Source: Streptomyces mesophilus
Lineage (GTDB): Bacteria; Actinomycetota; Actinomycetes; Streptomycetales; Streptomycetaceae
Length of the DNA: 43,079 nt
Assembly (NCBI RefSeq): GCF_011044995.1
Contig: NZ_JAAKZW010000039.1
Location: 1 to 43,079 of the forward strand
Direction: 5' to 3'
Shown here: positions 30,978 to 39,800 of the stretch, piece after piece
Layout: each line of letters starts with the position of its first letter
How positions within the stretch are numbered: position 1 is the stretch's first letter
Program-made: the position numbers and the translations under genes
Notes under the pieces: model-generated
The model's input: only the letters and a program-made list of their open reading frames with translations
Databases searched by the model: none
Told to the model about the DNA's origin: nothing

Positions 30978-31113
30978 TTCTGCTGCGTACAAGGCTCCAT
31001 CTGTTCGGCGATCGACCTAAGTCACCGTCAAGAACCTTGTGCAGAACGGTGCTTGGACCCTTGACAGGAAAAAGCGGTGCCAGGACATTGCTCCGCGATG
31101 GTGTGCAGAAAAC
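30978..31113. promoter_or_regulatory. ROK/ABC divergent control region with recurring GCAGAA half-sites
   Basis: The 182-bp gap contains TGTGCAGAA twice as direct repeats (31038-31046 and 31102-31110, 64 bases apart). TTCTGC, the opposite orientation, is at 30978-30983, and ACAAGG (30989-30994) with CCTTGT (31035-31040) forms an inverted pair around the ROK side. The repeats bracket the ABC promoter, one upstream of its -35 box and one beyond its -10 box, which suits repression by looping or dual binding of the ROK protein. Confidence 0.45.
31061..31089 (+). promoter_or_regulatory. Promoter of the sugar ABC operon
   Basis: TTGACA (31061-31066) and GACATT (31084-31089) are 17 bases apart, placing the transcription start near 31096. 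A GAAGGAG ribosome site (31124-31130 region) precedes the ATG at 31139. Confidence 0.6.
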
Positions 31114-31138
31114 GCTGTCTGCCGAAGGAGCCCCGCGC

Positions 31139-32677
31139 ATGCCGGCCACACGCGAGTCACCGCAGTCACCGGGCGGAGCAGCCCCGCTGCTGACCATGCG
31201 AAAGGTGTCCAAGAGCTTTCTCGGCGTCCGCGTGCTCCATGGCGTCGGCCTCGACCTCGCCGCCGGAGAGGTGCACGCCCTCGTCGGCGAGAACGGCGCG
31301 GGCAAGTCCACGCTGATGAAGGTGCTCGCCGGGGAGCACATCCCGGACTCCGGCACCATCGAACTCGACGGCACCGCCCACGCGTTCACCCACCCCAAGC
31401 AGGCGCAGGCGGCCGGGGTCGGCATCATCCACCAGGAGTTCGCGCTCCTGGAGCACCGCACCGTCGCCGAGAACGTCTTCCTCGGCCGCGAACCCACCCG
31501 CTTCGGCCTGGTGGACCGCCGCGCCATGGAGCGGCGCACCGGTGAACTCCTCGCCGAGCTCGGAGAAACCGGTATCTCACCGCGGACGCACATCCGCGAG
31601 CTGTCCGTGGCCCGCCGCCAGACCGTCGAGATCGTCAAGGCGCTCGCCTCCGACGTCCGGATCCTGGTGATGGACGAACCGACCGCACCGCTCGCCGACC
31701 ACGAGGCACGGCTCCTGCACGGCCTCGTACGGCGGCTCGCCGGCCGCGGCCTGGGCATCCTGTACATCTCGCACCGGCTGCGCGAAGTCTTCGAACTCTC
31801 CGACCGCATCACGGTGTTGAAGGACGGCCGGCACATCACCACCGTCGCCACCGCCTCCACCGACACGGACGCGATCGTGCGCGCCATGGTCGGCCGCGAC
31901 CTCAGCGCGTACTACCCGCCGCGCGCCTCCTCGGACGCGGCCGGTGCGGTGGCACTCTCCCTGCGCGGTGGCACGAACAAGCGGCTCAAGGGCATCGACC
32001 TCGACCTGCGCGCGGGCCAGGTCACCGGGATCGCCGGCCTGCAGGGCTCGGGACGCACCTCCCTGGCCCGCGCCCTGTTCGGCGCCGCACCGTTCAGCGC
32101 CGGTGACATGACCGTCGGCGGACGGAGGCTGAGGCCCGGCAACCCCCGCGAGGCCATCCGCGCCGGCATCGCGCTCGTCACCGAGGACCGCAAGGGCGAA
32201 GGGCTCGCCCTGCGCCAGTCCGTACGCGACAACGCCCTGCTCGTCACCCGCGCCGTCCCCGGCCAGCAGCGTGCCACAGCCGCACGCGACCTCGCGGACC
32301 TCCTCGAGCGCGTACGGCTCCAGGCGCGCGGCGGCCCGGACCAGCAGGTGCAGTTCCTGTCCGGCGGCAACCAGCAGAAGGTCGTCATCGCCAAATGGCT
32401 CGCGGCCGGGCCCACCGTGCTGCTCTTCGACGAGCCCACCCGCGGGGTCGACGTGGGCGCCAAGGCCGCCATCCACACCCTCGTACGCGAGCTCGCCGAG
32501 GAAGGACTCGCCGTCCTGATCATCTCGTCCGAACTGCCCGAACTCATCGGCATGAGCGACCGCATCCTCGTCATGAGCGACGGCAGGCTCGCCGGTGAAC
32601 TCCCCGCCGGCGCCTCGGAGGAGGACATCATGCGCCTCGCCACGGGCCCCGCCGAAGAAGGGACCGACGCCGCATGA
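31139..32677 (+). CDS. CUT2-type sugar ABC transporter ATP-binding protein (RbsA/MglA-like)
   Basis: 512 residues with two nucleotide-binding domains in tandem. NBD1 has Walker A GENGAGKST (about 50-58), signature LSVARRQTVEI and Walker B ILVMDEPTA. NBD2 has a degenerate Walker A, GLQGSGRTS (about 300-308, Arg for Lys), signature LSGGNQQKV and Walker B VLLFDEPTRGVD. This asymmetry is normal for CUT2 monosaccharide importers such as ribose and xylose systems. It is the first gene of the overlapping operon and energises the two permeases that follow. ATG at 31139 is supported by the GAAGGAG site. Confidence 0.93.
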   Translation: MPATRESPQSPGGAAPLLTMRKVSKSFLGVRVLHGVGLDLAAGEVHALVGENGAGKSTLMKVLAGEHIPDSGTIELDGTAHAFTHPKQAQAAGVGIIHQEFALLEHRTVAENVFLGREPTRFGLVDRRAMERRTGELLAELGETGISPRTHIRELSVARRQTVEIVKALASDVRILVMDEPTAPLADHEARLLHGLVRRLAGRGLGILYISHRLREVFELSDRITVLKDGRHITTVATASTDTDAIVRAMVGRDLSAYYPPRASSDAAGAVALSLRGGTNKRLKGIDLDLRAGQVTGIAGLQGSGRTSLARALFGAAPFSAGDMTVGGRRLRPGNPREAIRAGIALVTEDRKGEGLALRQSVRDNALLVTRAVPGQQRATAARDLADLLERVRLQARGGPDQQVQFLSGGNQQKVVIAKWLAAGPTVLLFDEPTRGVDVGAKAAIHTLVRELAEEGLAVLIISSELPELIGMSDRILVMSDGRLAGELPAGASEEDIMRLATGPAEEGTDAA

Positions 32678-33672
32678 CCCCGACGGCACTGGCCCCGTCC
32701 GTGCTCAAGCCCGAGCCGGCCCGGCGCCGCACGAAGCTCACCGACCCGGCGGTCGGCGTCTGGCTCGCGGCCGCCGTGGTGATCGTGCTCGGCTGGCTGA
32801 TCGTCACGATCGACGGCGGCAGCTTCTTCGCCCGGGCCAACCTCACCACGATCCTGTCCAACTGCGTGGCCCTCGGCCTCGTCGCGGTCGGCCAGAGCGC
32901 GGTGATCCTCACCGGCTCCCTCGACCTCTCCGTCGCGTACCTGATCAGTCTCGGCACCCTCGTGGCCGCCGAGACGATGCAGGACGGCAGCGTCGTCACC
33001 GGCATCCTCGCCGTACTCGCCCTGTCCATCGCCGTGGGGCTCGCCAACGGTCTGATCGTCACCGGGCTCAAGGTCAACGCCTTCATCGCCACCCTCGGCA
33101 CGGCGTTCATCCTGCGCGGCTGGATCGAGGACAACTACACCGGCCCCGCCGGACAAGTCCCCGCATCCTTCCGGCACCTCGGCTACGACCGCATCGGCCC
33201 GATCCCCGTCTCGATCTTCCTGCTCGCAGCGGTCGCGGCCGCGGCCTGGTTCATCACCAGACGCACCAGGCTTGGACATCACATGTACGCCACCGGCGGC
33301 GACGAACACGCGGCCCGGCTCTCCGGCGTCCGCACCCGCCGCACCGTGGTCATCGCCCACATCATCTGCTCCCTGTGCGTGGGCGCCGCGGCCCTCTTCC
33401 TCGCCTCCCGGCTCGGCGCGGGCGCCCCCTGGGCCGGCACCGAAGCGCGCTACGACCTCGAGTCGATCGCCGCCGTGGTGCTCGGCGGCACGGCGCTCGC
33501 GGGCGGACGCGGGGGAGTGGCGGGCACGCTCGGCGGCGTCCTGATCCTCGCCGTCCTGGACAGCGTCTTCAACCAGCTCTCCGTGGACCCCTTCTTCAAG
33601 AACGTCGTACGCGGCGTCGTGATCATCGCCGCCGTCGCCCTGTACGCCCGGCGCGGAAGGAGGTCCGCATGA
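32674..33672 (+). CDS. CUT2 sugar ABC transporter permease (first)
   Basis: 332 residues, with about eight to ten hydrophobic segments in the RbsC/BPD_transp_2 pattern. Family motifs are ALGLVAVGQSAVILTGSLDLS near the first third, AFIATLGTAFILRG, and the cytoplasmic coupling loop with YATGGDEHAARLSGVRTRR, where RbsC-type proteins dock on the ATPase. The late AVVLGGTALAGGRGG is also typical. The ATG overlaps the ATPase stop as ATGA (32674-32677). It should pair with the second permease to form a heterodimeric channel. Confidence 0.92.
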   Translation: MTPTALAPSVLKPEPARRRTKLTDPAVGVWLAAAVVIVLGWLIVTIDGGSFFARANLTTILSNCVALGLVAVGQSAVILTGSLDLSVAYLISLGTLVAAETMQDGSVVTGILAVLALSIAVGLANGLIVTGLKVNAFIATLGTAFILRGWIEDNYTGPAGQVPASFRHLGYDRIGPIPVSIFLLAAVAAAAWFITRRTRLGHHMYATGGDEHAARLSGVRTRRTVVIAHIICSLCVGAAALFLASRLGAGAPWAGTEARYDLESIAAVVLGGTALAGGRGGVAGTLGGVLILAVLDSVFNQLSVDPFFKNVVRGVVIIAAVALYARRGRRSA

Positions 33673-34676
33673 CGACCGCGACGTCAACTCCCGTGTCGTA
33701 CAAGCGAGTGGTGAGCGCCCTCGGCACCGGTATCCCGGTGTACGCCCTGCTCGTGGTGCTGCTCGTGGCGATCGCGGTCACCGACCCGAGCTTCTACGAA
33801 CTCGACCGCTTCCTCGCCTTCGTCAAACGCGCCGCACCCCTGGTCATCCTGGCCGCCGGTCAGTACCTGGTCATCGTCAGCGGCGAGTTCGACCTGTCCG
33901 TCGGCGCCATCGTCACCGCCGGAGTGGTCGTCGCGGCCGAGCTGTACGGCTCCTTCACCGACTCCCACTGGCTCGTCATCAGCCTCGCCCTGGTCCTCGG
34001 CGGCGCGATCGTGGGCCTCGCCAACGGACTGATCACCACGGCCCTGCGCGTCCCCTCCTTCATCACCACGCTCGGCATGATGCTGATCCTCGAAGGCGCC
34101 GTCTTCTACTGGACCGGCGGCTCACCGACAGGCGTCCTGCCCGAGGACTTCCGCGCGCTCGGCCGCAACTCGGCCTTCGGCTGGCTCCCTTGGGCGGTAC
34201 TCGCCTGCCTCGCGGTCGGCGCGTTCGCGGTGTGGCTGATGCGCCGCGACTTCGGCCGCACCCTGATGGCCACGGGTGACAGCGAGCGCACGGCGGCGCT
34301 CTCCGGCGTACGCGTGCACCGCGTCCGGGTCCTCGCCTTCGTCCTCTCCGGAGTGGCCGCCGCGCTCGCCGCGATCCTCGTCGGCGGCTTCTCCGGTGTG
34401 TCCGCACAGGCCGGACGCGGCCTGGAGTTCGAGGCCATCACCGCCGTCGTGCTCGGCGGAGTGGTGCTCGGCGGCGGCCGGGGCTCCGTGGTGGCCGCGA
34501 TGGCCGGCGCGTTCTCCCTGCAGGCCCTGTTCACCCTGCTCAACCTCCAAGGCGTCTCCGGCGCCCTCGAATCCACCGTCCAGGGCGTGATCGTCATCGC
34601 CGCCGTCGGCCTGGGCGCCGCCAACTGGTCCCGCATCCGCCGCCGTTCCAACTCTTCGGGAGGGACACCCTCATGA
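33669..34676 (+). CDS. CUT2 sugar ABC transporter permease (second)
   Basis: 335 residues, paralogous to the gene before it. Conserved segments include ILAAGQYLVIVSGEFDLSVGA, SFITTLGMMLILEG, the coupling loop TLMATGDSERTAALSGVRVHR and ITAVVLGGVVLGGGRG. Its hydrophobicity profile matches RbsC-type permeases. Many CUT2 importers use one permease as a homodimer; two distinct permease genes here suggest a heterodimer and perhaps a larger or asymmetric substrate. The ATG overlaps the upstream stop (33669-33672), and its own stop overlaps the binding-protein start. Confidence 0.92.
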   Translation: MTTATSTPVSYKRVVSALGTGIPVYALLVVLLVAIAVTDPSFYELDRFLAFVKRAAPLVILAAGQYLVIVSGEFDLSVGAIVTAGVVVAAELYGSFTDSHWLVISLALVLGGAIVGLANGLITTALRVPSFITTLGMMLILEGAVFYWTGGSPTGVLPEDFRALGRNSAFGWLPWAVLACLAVGAFAVWLMRRDFGRTLMATGDSERTAALSGVRVHRVRVLAFVLSGVAAALAAILVGGFSGVSAQAGRGLEFEAITAVVLGGVVLGGGRGSVVAAMAGAFSLQALFTLLNLQGVSGALESTVQGVIVIAAVGLGAANWSRIRRRSNSSGGTPS

Positions 34677-35884
34677 AACCCCTCAGGAAGCACAGACTCC
34701 TCGCACCGGGCGCGGCCCTGTTCGCCGCCGCCCTGCTCACCTCCTGCTCCAGCGACGCACCGCCCGAGTCACCCGGCGCCTCCGCCTCCGAGAGCCAGGA
34801 CGACAAGGCCACCGAGCAGTCCAAGTTCTTCGAACAGGCCGAGTACGACCGGCAGATCAAGCTCGCCGACGTCACACCCGAAGGACCGGCGGACAAGCCC
34901 TGGGTGCAGATGCTCGAACCCGAGATGCGCGACACCGCCGAGTTCAAGAAGAAGGGCGGCCTCGCGGGCACCCACCTGTGCTTCTCCAACGCAGGGGTCT
35001 TCAACCCCTGGCGCCAGGTCGGCCTGAAGAACATGCAGGCCGAGGTGAAACTCCACAAGGAGATCACCAAGTTCACCGTCCTTGACGCCCAGGGCAAGGA
35101 CGACAAGCAGATCTCCGACATCGAGGAGCTCACCGGCAAGGGCTGCGACGCGCTCATCGTCTCGCCCAACACCACCGCCACCCTCACCCCGGCCGTCGAG
35201 GCCGCCTGCACAAAGGTCCCGGTGATCGTCTTCGACCGCGGCGTGCAGACCGACTGCCCCGTCACCTTCATCAACCCCATCGGCGGATACGGATACGGCT
35301 CGGTCGCCGCCGACTTCCTGGTCGAGAAGGTCAAGCCCAAGGGCAAGATCCTCGCCCTGCGCATCTCACCCGGCGTCGACGTCCTGGAGAACCGCTGGTC
35401 CGCCGCGAAGGTCGCCTTCGACAAGAGCGAACTCGACGTCGTGGACATCAAGTTCACCGAGGGCGACACCGCCAAGACCAAGTCGATCGTCGCCGACGCC
35501 ATCTCACGGCACGGACAGATCGACGGCGTATGGATGGACGCCGGCGCCACCTCCGTCGCCGCCATCGAAGCCTTCGAGGACGCCGGTGTCGACGTCCCGC
35601 CGATCACCGGCGAGGACCAGCAGGACTTCCTCAAGGCCTGGAAGGACAAGAAGCTCACCGCGATCGCCCCGACCTACCCCACCTTCCAGTGGCGCACGCC
35701 CGTGATCGCCGCCCTCGACATCCTCGCGGGCAAGCAGGTCCCCAAGGAGTGGAAGCTCCCGCAGCCCACCGTCACCGAGGAGAACCTGGACGACTACCTC
35801 CAGGAGGGCATGCCGCCGCTGCACTACGCCATGTGCGGCTGCGAGGACCTGCCGGGCTTCCCGAAGGAGTGGGGCGGAAAGTGA
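34673..35884 (+). CDS. Sugar-binding lipoprotein of the ABC importer
   Basis: 403 residues. A lipoprotein signal peptide ends in the lipobox LLTSC (Cys at about 24), after which a Ser/Glu-rich linker (about 25-60) tethers the protein to the membrane. The mature part is a type I periplasmic-binding fold of the ribose/galactose class (Peripla_BP_4): HLCFSNAGVFNPWRQVGLKN, LIVSPNTTATLTPAVEAAC, VPVIVFDRGV, GKILALRISPGVDVLENRW and DGVWMDAGATSVAAIEAFEDAG. It should deliver the sugar to the two permeases. The ATGA overlap with the second permease and GTGA overlap with the isomerase show tight coupling. Confidence 0.92.
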   Translation: MKPLRKHRLLAPGAALFAAALLTSCSSDAPPESPGASASESQDDKATEQSKFFEQAEYDRQIKLADVTPEGPADKPWVQMLEPEMRDTAEFKKKGGLAGTHLCFSNAGVFNPWRQVGLKNMQAEVKLHKEITKFTVLDAQGKDDKQISDIEELTGKGCDALIVSPNTTATLTPAVEAACTKVPVIVFDRGVQTDCPVTFINPIGGYGYGSVAADFLVEKVKPKGKILALRISPGVDVLENRWSAAKVAFDKSELDVVDIKFTEGDTAKTKSIVADAISRHGQIDGVWMDAGATSVAAIEAFEDAGVDVPPITGEDQQDFLKAWKDKKLTAIAPTYPTFQWRTPVIAALDILAGKQVPKEWKLPQPTVTEENLDDYLQEGMPPLHYAMCGCEDLPGFPKEWGGK

Positions 35885-36765
35885 GTTCTTCCGCTTCCTC
35901 CGTACGCAGGATCGGCGCCAACCCGTGGATCTGGCACTCGCCGGTCGGGCCGGCGGCACTCGCCGAAGTGCTGCCGCGCCTGGCCGGCTGGGGCTTCGAC
36001 TGCGTCGAACTTCCGCTGGAGCAGGCCGACGACTGGGAGCCCGCCGCGGCCGTCAAACTCCTCGGGGCCACGGGCCTGCGTCCGGCCGCGGTGATCGCCG
36101 TGATGCCGCCGGACCGCGATCTCGTACGGGCGGGCGCGGAGACGGTCCGCGCCACCCAGGACTATCTGCGGCGCTGCGTCGACGCGGCCCACGCCATCAG
36201 CGCACCCGTGGTGGCCGGGCCCGTCTACGCGGCGGTCGGCCGGACCTGGCGGATGGACCGGTGCGAGCGCGAGGCCGCGTACGAGGAGTGGCGGGAGAAC
36301 ATCGCCCCCGTCGTCGAGTACGCCCAGCGGGCCGGCGTCCGGATCGGCGTCGAGCCGCTCAACCGGTACGAGACCAGCCTGTTCAACACCGTCGAGCAGA
36401 CCCTCGAGGGCCTGGACGGACTGCCGGCGCAGTCCATCGGCGTCGCGCTCGACACGTACCACCAGAACATCGAGGAACGCTCCCTCGCCTCGGCCGTCCG
36501 CACGGCGGCCGGGCGGATCGCCCACGTCCAGGTGTGTGCCAACGACCGGGGTGCGCCCGGGGCCGACCATCTGGACTGGGGCGGCTTCCTCGACGCGCTG
36601 GACGAGGTGGACTTCCACGGGCCGCTCTGCATCGAGTCGTTCACCGCGCACAACGCGACCATCGCGGTCGCCGCCTCCGTCTGGCGGCCGCTCGCCCCCA
36701 CCCAGGACGCCATCGCCACCGACGGCCTCGGCTTCCTGCGCAGGCTCCTTGCAGAGCGCTCCTGA
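35881..36765 (+). CDS. Sugar isomerase/epimerase, D-tagatose/D-psicose 3-epimerase-like
   Basis: A 294-residue TIM-barrel protein of the AP-endonuclease-2 superfamily. The four metal-binding positions of ketose 3-epimerases are visible: Glu158 in IGVEPLNRYET, Asp191 in ALDTYHQNIEE, His215 in RIAHVQVCANDRGAPG and Glu252 in CIESFT. Spacing (33, 24 and 37 residues) is close to that of D-tagatose 3-epimerase. The Glu normally preceding NDRG is Ala219-220 region, so substrate choice may differ. It should epimerise the imported ketose or keto-sugar in the cytoplasm. Start GTG at 35881 overlaps the binding-protein stop. Confidence 0.88.
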   Translation: MSSSASSVRRIGANPWIWHSPVGPAALAEVLPRLAGWGFDCVELPLEQADDWEPAAAVKLLGATGLRPAAVIAVMPPDRDLVRAGAETVRATQDYLRRCVDAAHAISAPVVAGPVYAAVGRTWRMDRCEREAAYEEWRENIAPVVEYAQRAGVRIGVEPLNRYETSLFNTVEQTLEGLDGLPAQSIGVALDTYHQNIEERSLASAVRTAAGRIAHVQVCANDRGAPGADHLDWGGFLDALDEVDFHGPLCIESFTAHNATIAVAASVWRPLAPTQDAIATDGLGFLRRLLAERS

Positions 36766-36854
36766 CCCGCCCACGTACGGCCGCTCCTGACCCGCCCCCC
36801 ACGTACGACCGCTCCGACATCCGGCACCGCACCACCGCTCTGACATCCGGCACC
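36757..36854. repeat. Two kinds of tandem direct repeats before the ThuA/dehydrogenase gene
   Basis: CGCTCCTGACCCGCCC followed by ACGTACG occurs at about 36757 and again at about 36782 (the second with three extra C bases). CCGCTCyGACATCCGGCACC, 20 bases with one mismatch, occurs at 36809-36828 and 36835-36854. The array begins in the last codons of the epimerase gene and ends 33 bases before the next start codon. It may hold regulator sites that control the exported enzyme separately from the importer. Confidence 0.6.
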
Positions 36855-36887
36855 CCCGCATGGCCGTTACGACAGAGAGGAATCCCC

Positions 36888-39800
36888 ATGGGATGTCATG
36901 TCCGTGACACACGAAGAATGCGCCGAGGCCTCATCGCAGGACTCAGCGGACTGCTGCTTGTCGCGGGTGTCCTGCCCGCGGCCGCCGCCGAGATCGTCGA
37001 CCGGAAGGAACCCGCCTTCCGGGCCCTCCTCTTCACCGAGGCCGTGGGCTATGTCCATGACTCGATCCCCGACGGCATCAAGATGTTCGAGGAGGAGGCC
37101 GCCGAGAACAACTTTGAACTCGTCAAGAGCGCCGACTCCAAGATCTTCGCCGACCCCTCCCTGAACGACTTCGACGCGATCGTCATGCTGCAGAACTCCG
37201 GCATGGTCTGGGACACCGACGCCGAGAAGGAAGGCCTGCAGAAGTTCGTACGCTCCGGCAAGGGCGTCGTCGCGATCCACAACACCCTCGACATGGGCGT
37301 CGAGAACGAGTTCCCGTGGTGGGACGAAACCATCAACGCCGGTGCGCACATGCCCTCCCACTCACCCGGCGTCCTCCAGGGCACGGCGAAGGTCGCCGAC
37401 CATGTGCACCCTTCCACCAAGGGACTTCCGCAGCGCTGGGAGCGCCCGGAGGAGTGGTACAACTTCGACAAGAACCCCCGCGGTGACGTGCACGTCCTCG
37501 TCACGGCCGACGAGACCACGTACAACCCCGGCGGCGACGCGATGGGCGCCGACCATCCGATCTCCTGGTGCCGGGGCACCGAAGGCGGCAGGATCTGGGC
37601 CACCGCGATGGGCCACGACAAGGCCTCCTACACCGAGGCGTACTTCCGCGACCACGTCATCGGCGGCCTCAAGTGGGCCTCCGGCACCGCGGCCGGCGAC
37701 TGCGGTGGCACCGTCTGGAACGGGTACGAGAAGGTCACCCTCGACGACAACACCGCCGACCCGATGGAGCTCGACGTCGCCAAGGACGGCAAGGTCTACT
37801 ACGCCCAGCGCAGCGGCGAGGTGAAGGTCTTCGACCCGGCGACGCACGCCACCACCGAGGCCGGCAAGCTCGACGTCTACACCGGCGGCGAGGACGGCCT
37901 CGTCGGCCTCGAGCTCGACCCGTCCTTCGCCACCAACCGGTGGATCTACCTCTACTACGCACCCACGGGTGCCACCGAGGACATCAACCGTCTGTCGCGC
38001 TTCACCATCAAGGACGGCAAGCTCGACGCCGCCAGCGAGAAGAAGCTGATCGACGTCCCCGCCTACCGTGACCGCTCCTTCCCGGAGCCCGGACACACCG
38101 GCGGCGCGGTCGAGTTCGGCCCGAACCGCACGCTCTACCTGTCGACCGGCGACGACGTGCCGCCGAACCTCGACCCCGACTGGCAGGGTTACTCACCCAT
38201 CGACTGGCGGCCCGGCAAGGAGCGCCTGGACGCCGCGCGCACCTCGGCCAACACCAACGACCTGCGCGGCAAGATCCTGCGGCTCAAGCCCAAGGACGGC
38301 GGCGGCTACTCGATCCCCAAGGGCAACCTGTTCGCCCCGGGCACGGACAAGACCCGCCCCGAGATCTACGCGATGGGCTTCCGCAATCCCTTCCGCTTCA
38401 CCGTCGACCCGAAGACCGGCTACGCCCATGTCTCCGACTACGGACCCGACCGCGGCGCCCCGACGACCGAGCGCGGCCCCGAGGGGCTGGTCGAGTACAA
38501 CGTCATCAAGAAGCCGGGCAACTTCGGCTGGCCGTTCTGCCACGGCAACAACCAGGCATACGCCCCGTACAACCCGGACACCCAGGAAGTCGGCGCCAAG
38601 TTCGACTGCACCAAGCCCACCAACCCGTCCCCGAACAACACCGGTCTGACGGACCTGCCGCCGATCCAGGTCCCCGAAGTCTGGTACGGATACGGCGAGT
38701 CCAAGGAGTTCCCGGAGATGGGCGCCGGCGGTTCCGCGCCCATGAGCGGCCCCGTCTACCGCTACGACGCCAAGAGCACGTCGCAGACCAAGTTCCCCGC
38801 GTACTACGACGGGGCGAGCTTCTTCTACGAGTGGGCGCGCAACGACGTCAAGGAGATGCGCTTCGACCAGGACGAGAAGCTGCTCAAGATCAACGACCTG
38901 TTCTCGTCCATGAAGTTCGCCAAGCCCATGGACATGACGTTCGGACCCGACGGCTCCCTCTATGTCCTCGAATGGGGATCGGAGTTCGGCGGCGGCAACA
39001 ACGACTCCGGTCTCTTCCGGATCGACTACGCCCAGGGCAAGCGCAGCCCCGTCGCCAAGGCCACGGCCTCGGTCACCAACGGGCCCACGCCACTGAAGGT
39101 GGACTTCTCCAGCGAGGGCAGCAAGGACCCGGACGGTGATGCCCTCGCCTTCGCCTGGGACTTCGACGGAGACGGCACCGCCGACTCGACCGAAGCCAAT
39201 CCGTCCCACACGTACACCACGGCCGGTGACTTCAACGCCCAGCTGAAAGTCACCGACTCCACCGGCAAGGAGGGCTTCGCCAACATCCCGATCACGGCGG
39301 GCAATACGGCGCCCGTCGTGAAGATCGAGACGCCGGTCGACGGCAAGCTCATCCAGTTCGGCGACGAGATCCCGTACAAGGTGACGGTCACCGATCCGGA
39401 GGACGGCGCGATCGACTGCTCCAAGGTCACCGTGAACCCGGCACTCGGCCATGACGACCACGAGCATCCGACCACCGACATCCCCGGCTGCGAAGGCACC
39501 GTGGACACCGGTGACCTCGGCGGTCACCCCGAGGGCGCGGATCTCACGTACGTGCTGAACGCCAAGTACACGGACAAGGGCGGCAATGGCGCGAGCGCGC
39601 TGACCGGCTACGGCCGTTCGGTGATGCACCCGAAGCACAAGCAGGCCGAGTACTACGACGATCAGTCGGGGACCCGGATCGTCTCGCAGGCCGGTGCCGA
39701 GAACGGCAAGCGCATCGGTGACATCAGCAACGGCGACTGGGTGGCCTTCGAGCCGATGAGCGTCGAGGGCATCGCCTCGGTCGGCTACAAGGTGTCCTCA

